From Cardiocondyla obscurior (Eukaryota > Arthropoda > Insecta > Hymenoptera > Formicidae), in assembly GCF_019399895.1 (NCBI RefSeq), contig NC_091869.1, forward strand, positions 2,480,001 through 2,544,000: 64,000 nt of DNA. The letters run 5' to 3'. The position numbers and the translations under genes are program-made. The notes under the pieces were generated by a model, which made no database searches, was not told the origin of the DNA, and saw only the letters and a program-made list of their open reading frames with translations. Positions 62,646 to 64,000 of this stretch are shown piece by piece; the stretch's first letter is position 1; each line of letters starts with the position of its first letter.

Positions 62646-64000
62646 GGCTAAAACCCGCGCCGGCTATTTTGCACATTGTAGGGCGCAGGTACAATTCTCG
62701 CAGGGTTCATTTCTCCCGTCGACCGGAGGCGTCGGCCCTTCCTCGTAGCCCTTCTCCCCCGCCACTCGCCCCCGCGTGCATTTCTGCACCCAGCTCCCCC
62801 CCTTTTTTCGGCCCTTTCTCCGTCCCGCGTGCCCATTGTTCCTCTTCCCCATGGCCTCCTGCCAGTCCACCCCCACCTTCCCCATTCATCCGGACACCGT
62901 CGGGCATCTCGCTCCCATTTCGTTTTACGTCTTTGTACATAATGCTCTTTGTACCGTCTGCCTGCACCAGCGGCGAGCGGCAGCCACGGCGGCGACGGTA
63001 CACCGGGCGCCCTACACCCCGCACTTCACCCCCTTGCCCCGCGCTCTTTCACCTTCTCCCCGAGGAAGGTGGACCGCGCGTTCGTCGACCTCGCGCGATC
63101 ATATGAGTGCACGTGGGTGGCACAGATCCGCGCGGTAATTCGTACGATCGACCGGACGACGATATATTAGCTCTCGAAAACAGTGGTTTTAGTTCGTACT
63201 TTATTTCAATTTTACAGAGATGTAATATTTTTTTACGTGTCCAGGGTGAATTTGTTTAGTTAATCTAATATATATGGTCGGTTAATATTTTGATAACAGT
63301 CACAAAAACGTTTTGATTAATAAATTGATTAAAATTTTTAATCCCCGCTTTTGTAAGTTTCTGCAAACAAACTGATTTAATTGCAGTTAGAAAAAGGAAA
63401 ACCGATGGGAGTTTAAAGCTTTTCGCGTTCCCGCGTAATACTTCAGAGTCCAAAAAGTCATCTTGATGTTGTTGGCTAATCCTAATGTGTGGATAATCGG
63501 TATAGCGATTAAGGGAGATTATCAAGCTAATGATAGAATAACTGGATCTAACGTGCCGTAAATTGCATGTAATGGAACGCGTGCAAATTGAATACCTGTA
63601 ATATCCGTAACAACGGACGCCGTGATTAAGATATAATTACTCGCGGGTCTTGCGGATATATTCTACTTTTTCGCGCGGAGCTTTATCCCGCGTGTAATAT
63701 AATACGCACACGTGTAATGCAACAGCCGACTATTGGCCATTATCACATTCATGCGCCTTCATTACGCGGTGCAAAGCAAAAAGAATTAATCCGTCAACGT
63801 CGATCCCTGGCTGCAACCGATCCGTACAATGTGCATTAGCAATATTCCAGACGTTCTCTTCGTCTTATGCAAATAATCCGCTCGAGATTGTCGCCGAGAT
63901 CTGGTCCATGACGTTCACCCGCGCGGTTTCTTTTCTTTTTATTCTTTTTTTATTTTTTTTTTTTTTTTAAGATCGACTCTTTACGCTCGGCATTATGATC

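Larger units (their letters stand above)
51570..64000. other. Non-coding stretch to the window end
   Basis: AT-rich parts (about 52200-53900) carry the long (TA)n. CpG-rich parts (about 54050-54560, 60150-60620, 61390-61850, 62640-63120) give long but low-complexity frames. Donor-like GTGAG sites occur at 57115 and 61848 without a supportable exon. No gene recognised. Confidence 0.4.

Noticed and set aside
62531..63106. A Pro/Ser/Arg-rich open frame of 191 codons
   Set aside because: The composition follows the local C-rich DNA; other frames are open too and there is no domain.

Overview
This looks like nuclear DNA from an insect, most likely a hymenopteran such as an ant (inference). The evidence is one intronless proneural bHLH gene of the insect achaete-scute (ASH) type, a dense scatter of CpG dinucleotides between AT-rich blocks, many long A/T homopolymers and simple repeats, and a Tc1-family DNA transposon remnant. 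I found no prokaryotic organisation, no rRNA, no convincing tRNA and no CRISPR array. The species cannot be fixed from the sequence alone.

The only protein-coding gene I can support fully is the achaete-scute homolog at 6082-6948, minus strand. Its promoter side, 6949-8300, carries a TATA box, an ATG-free leader, a perfect match to the Hairy site known from Drosophila achaete lying 10 bp upstream of the TATA box, high-affinity Su(H)-type sites, an E(spl)-type site and several E-boxes. Together these suggest the classic proneural circuit: activation through E-boxes, repression by Hairy/E(spl), and Notch input. About 56 kb on the promoter side and 5 kb on the 3' side hold no other recognisable gene. 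That fits the gene-poor, enhancer-rich surroundings of achaete-scute loci in other insects.

Layout: 1-5270, mixed then very AT-rich DNA with (AT)n tracts; 5271-7320, the ASH gene with its leader and probable 3' UTR; 7320-33500, non-coding DNA with homopolymers, purine/pyrimidine tracts and dispersed regulatory-type motifs; 33500-35250, a tandem array of exon/intron-like modules whose splice sites are kept while the reading frames are not (candidate spliced non-coding RNA or decayed gene); 35250-43600, non-coding; 43600-45860, a second, unrelated low-copy array of about 390-460 bp period; 45860-50626, non-coding; 50629-51566, a near-perfect foldback Tc1-like element flanked by TA; 51570-64000, non-coding.

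The most unusual objects are the splice-site-conserving exon array, the 360-bp-arm foldback transposon that keeps only the C-terminal half of a transposase, and the Hairy-site/TATA arrangement at the ASH promoter.
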